A DNA stretch of 56,493 nucleotides from Oscillospiraceae bacterium. GTDB taxonomy: Bacteria > Bacillota > Clostridia > Oscillospirales > Oscillospiraceae. This document shows positions 54,660-56,493 of this stretch, piece after piece (within the stretch, counting starts at the first letter, position 1; each line of letters starts with the position of its first letter). The stretch is taken from assembly GCA_015067935.1 (NCBI GenBank), contig SVLL01000004.1, positions 1 through 56,493 of the forward strand. Reading direction: 5' to 3'. The notes under the pieces are model-generated. The model was not told where the DNA came from. It worked only from the letters and a program-made list of their open reading frames with translations, and did not search any database. The position numbers and the translations under genes were made by a program.

Positions 54660-55335
54660 AACCTCGGCAAAAGCCGCCTCTGTGGCACTTTTTGAGGGGG
54701 ATAAGCTCTTGGGTGAGCAATATCAGAATACGGGGCTGACCCATAGCCAGACGCTGCTGGTGATGGCGCAGGATCTGCTGCGGCAATGCGATTTGACCCC
54801 CGGCGATGTGGATGCGGTAGCGGTTGCCAACGGCCCCGGCTCTTTCACCGGCGTGCGCATCGGTGCAGCAGCGGCAAAGGGCTTTGCGTGGGGTGCGGAA
54901 ATTCCCATCTACGGTGTGTCCACGCTGGAGGCAATGGCCCGGGGATTGGGCGTTTTTGATGGATGCATCTGCTGCGCAATGGATGCCCGTCGGGCACAGG
55001 TCTATAATGCTCTGTTTTATGTAAACCAAGGAGGCCTTGAACGGGTCACGCCCGACCGGGCAATCGCTTTGGACGATCTGAAAAACGAGCTGAAAACACT
55101 GGAAAAGCCCATTTTTCTGGTTGGCGACGGCAGCATTTTGTGCTATAATACCCTGAAGGATGAGATTCCCGGTCTTGTGTTGCCCCCGGAACACAAAATG
55201 CATCAGCGAGCCGTAGGTGTGGGCTTGGCGGCCCTTGCAAAGGAGCAGCCGGATGATCCGGCGACCCTTACCCCCGAATATCTGCGCCTGAGCCAAGCAG
55301 AACGGGAACGAAACGAAAGAATGAACAACAAATAA
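54640..55335 (+). CDS. tsaB: tRNA threonylcarbamoyladenosine protein TsaB
   Basis: This 231-aa partner of TsaD has the ASKHA-fold start [29 protein letters not shown], and the diagnostic [20 protein letters not shown]. It begins inside the tsaE gene after GAAGGGAG. The C-terminal part is shorter in conserved motifs, as expected for the non-catalytic paralog. upp follows after 13 bases. Confidence 0.95.
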   Translation: MRLLAFETSAKAASVALFEGDKLLGEQYQNTGLTHSQTLLVMAQDLLRQCDLTPGDVDAVAVANGPGSFTGVRIGAAAAKGFAWGAEIPIYGVSTLEAMARGLGVFDGCICCAMDARRAQVYNALFYVNQGGLERVTPDRAIALDDLKNELKTLEKPIFLVGDGSILCYNTLKDEIPGLVLPPEHKMHQRAVGVGLAALAKEQPDDPATLTPEYLRLSQAERERNERMNNK

Positions 55336-55348
55336 AGGAGATATAAAA

Positions 55349-55978
55349 ATGGCAGAAGTACATGTAGTAGACCATCCCCTGATCCAGCACAAGCTGGCAA
55401 TCCTCCGCAACGAAAACACCGGTGTAAAGGAATTCCGCGAGCTGGTCAGCGAAATCGCAGGCCTGATGTGCTATGAGGCCACCCGAAATCTTCCCACGGA
55501 AGAGGTGGAGGTCAAGACTCCCGTTGCTATGGCAAAGTGCCGGATGCTCGCCGGCAAGAAGCTTGCTATCGTACCGGTTCTCCGTGCCGGTCTTGGTATG
55601 GTGGACAGTATGGTGGACCTGATCCCCTCTGCAAAAATCGGTCATATCGGTCTGTACCGTGACCCGGAGACCCACATGCCCGTGGAATACTACTGCAAGC
55701 TGCCTGAGGATATTGAAAGCCGCACTGTTTTCGTGGTGGATCCCATGCTGGCCACCGGCGGCAGTGCCGTTGCCGCCATTGATTTTTTGAAGGCCCGTGG
55801 CTGCCGGAACATCATTATGATGAACATCATTGGCTGCCCCGAGGGTGTCAAGACCGTGCAGGAGGCCCATCCCGATGTGGAGATGTATCTGGCCGCCATC
55901 GACGAAAAGCTGAACGATCACGCCTATATCATCCCCGGTCTGGGCGATGCCGGCGACCGCATCTTCGGCACCAAATAA
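55349..55978 (+). CDS. upp: Uracil phosphoribosyltransferase
   Basis: This 209-aa enzyme makes UMP from uracil and PRPP. The PRPP loop is [15 protein letters not shown] and the uracil-binding end is [28 protein letters not shown] is also typical. It starts after AAAGGAG and is likely co-transcribed with tsaB. It adds to the salvage enzymes in this window. A terminator follows. Confidence 0.97.
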   Translation: MAEVHVVDHPLIQHKLAILRNENTGVKEFRELVSEIAGLMCYEATRNLPTEEVEVKTPVAMAKCRMLAGKKLAIVPVLRAGLGMVDSMVDLIPSAKIGHIGLYRDPETHMPVEYYCKLPEDIESRTVFVVDPMLATGGSAVAAIDFLKARGCRNIIMMNIIGCPEGVKTVQEAHPDVEMYLAAIDEKLNDHAYIIPGLGDAGDRIFGTK

Positions 55979-55984
55979 AAAAAG

Positions 55985-56016
55985 AACACCCTCCACCGGC
56001 AGGTGGCGGGTGTTTT
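55985..56016 (+). terminator. Rho-independent terminator after upp
   Basis: AACACCCTCCACC-GGCA-GGTGGCGGGTGTT (one mismatch) followed by TTC. It lies 6 bases after the stop. Confidence 0.75.
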
Positions 56017-56023
56017 CATCGTA

Positions 56024-56264
56024 AGGGGTGATTCGTGAATCGCCCCTGCAGAAATTACTGAAAAAGGCTCGCCCGAATGGCGGGTGTCCGCAAAACAGTT
56101 CCAGTCCCGGCAAGATTGCCTGCCGGGACTGTTCTTGTATATATTGCAGCCACATGATAAAATAACTCATATAGACCGATAAATTGGAATTTGTCGAACA
56201 GATAAAGGGCGCACTTCTATACACCGTTCGGTGTGGTGCGCATTGTGCGGCTTTGCACCGCGCC
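56024..56264. other. Gene-free stretch with several hairpins
   Basis: Between upp and the last element I see AGGGGTGATTC-GT-GAATCGCCCCT (56024-56047), AGTCCCGGCA/TGCCGGGACT with GTTCTTG after it (56103-56137, terminator-like), a perfect Spo0A-box match TTTGTCGAA (56190-56198), and nested palindromes around ACACCG-TT-CGGTGT (56221-56234). No credible gene is present. Confidence 0.6.
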
Positions 56265-56320
56265 AAAGCCTCCCTTGTGTAAAGGGAGGTGGCACGGCAA
56301 AGCCGTGACGGAGGGATTGT
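56265..56320 (+). repeat. Left arm of a second DUF559 element
   Basis: AAAGCCTCCCTTGTGTAAAG-GGAGGTGG with second stem CACGGC-AAA-GCCGTG and ACGGAGGGATTGT. Its GGAGGG acts as the ribosome binding site of the nuclease gene that starts 2 bases later. Confidence 0.85.
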
Positions 56321-56321
56321 T

Positions 56322-56493
56322 ATGCAGAGAAAGCATAATAAACAGTTGATTCCACTGGCAAAGCATCTGCGAAGAGAAATGACCAAAGAAGAGCGTCATC
56401 TATGGTATGACTTTCTGCGCTCCTATCCTGTCCGTTTCTCCAGACAGAAAGTGTTGGGGAAATACATAGCGGACTTTTACAGTGCAGAAGCCA
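56322..56493 (+). CDS. DUF559 endonuclease-domain protein (cut by window edge)
   Basis: The first 57 residues are visible. LRREMTKEERHLWYDFLRSY and RFSRQKVLGKYIADFYSAEA align with LRKNMTPWERKLWYAYLSKY and RFQRQKMLGNYIADFYCAKA of the protein at 43413, with the same spacing. The two are only moderately alike (about half the residues), so they are not recent copies. As in the first case, the gene follows a left repeat arm by 2 bases and uses it as its binding site. The catalytic region and right arm lie outside the window. Confidence 0.88.
   Translation, partial: MQRKHNKQLIPLAKHLRREMTKEERHLWYDFLRSYPVRFSRQKVLGKYIADFYSAEA

Noticed and set aside
56190..56198. Perfect Spo0A box TTTGTCGAA
   Set aside because: A 9-base match is expected by chance about once in two windows of this size, and no sporulation gene or promoter is clearly linked to it.
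1..56493. tRNA, rRNA and known riboswitches
   Set aside because: No cloverleaf-like or rRNA sequence was recognised on either strand, and no FMN, TPP or preQ1 aptamer core was seen ahead of ribF, thiN or queH.

Overview
The window looks like a chromosomal segment of a Gram-positive, low-to-mid-GC Firmicute, most likely an uncultured gut member of the Oscillospirales/Oscillospiraceae. The support is a spoIIE-type sporulation phosphatase, a rimP-nusA-rnpM-ylxQ-infB-rbfA-truB-ribF-rpsO-pnp translation/RNA cluster in Firmicute order, an NfnAB transhydrogenase typical of anaerobes, strong SD sequences (AGGAGG) with TTGACA/TATAAT-like promoters at 17 bp spacing, and many GC-rich palindromic intergenic repeats. 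No rRNA or tRNA gene was seen. The species assignment is inference.

Layout. 1-120: edge of a probable IS3-type element. 319-3045 (-): surE and two tandem DHH phosphoesterases under one promoter. 3105-5285 (+): iron-sulfur aldo/keto reductase and an SLC13-type permease. 5283-6428 (-): DD-carboxypeptidase. 6488-12931 (+): large glycosidase-like protein and a heterodimeric ABC exporter. 13282-17929: small genes, then a nucleoside salvage operon (tdk-deoC-deoD-deoB-cdd, - strand). 18026-24742: gamma-carbonic anhydrase-like protein, M14 peptidase, GH2 glycosidase, NfnAB, polysaccharide deacetylase. 24799-33000 (+): CYTH protein, exonuclease, uridine kinase, YhcH, a GntR/ABC cassette with a clear operator, queH, an rRNA methylase, a lipid kinase and thiN. 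33069-36750: P-type ATPase and an ADP-ribosylglycohydrolase-like protein lacking key metal ligands. 36929-48819: the translation/RNA-decay cluster, interrupted by a DUF559 nuclease element and a GH109-like gene. 48906-52922: a lipoprotein with a barnase-like C-terminal domain, a membrane protein and spoIIE. 52946-56014: prfA, tsaE, tsaB, upp. 56265-56493: a second, cut-off DUF559 element.

The most interesting signal is a dispersed repeat system. At least eight full palindromic units and several half units share one design: hairpin 1, TGG, a second stem whose sequence varies while its pairing is kept, and a GGAGGGAG-like end. Two copies carry a DUF559 (Vsr-like PD-(D/E)XK) nuclease gene. One of these, at 43351-43810, is complete and has the gene between two inverted arms, in place of the short spacer seen in the other units. 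The arms supply the gene's ribosome binding site and the codons for its C-terminal tail. I propose that the units without a gene are non-autonomous derivatives of a DUF559-encoding selfish element, comparable in logic to REP/RAYT systems but with an unrelated enzyme. Three other repeat families (TGTCATTGC-ended, CCCCCGGGGG-ended and GTAGGGCGGGG-ended) fill most of the remaining gaps.
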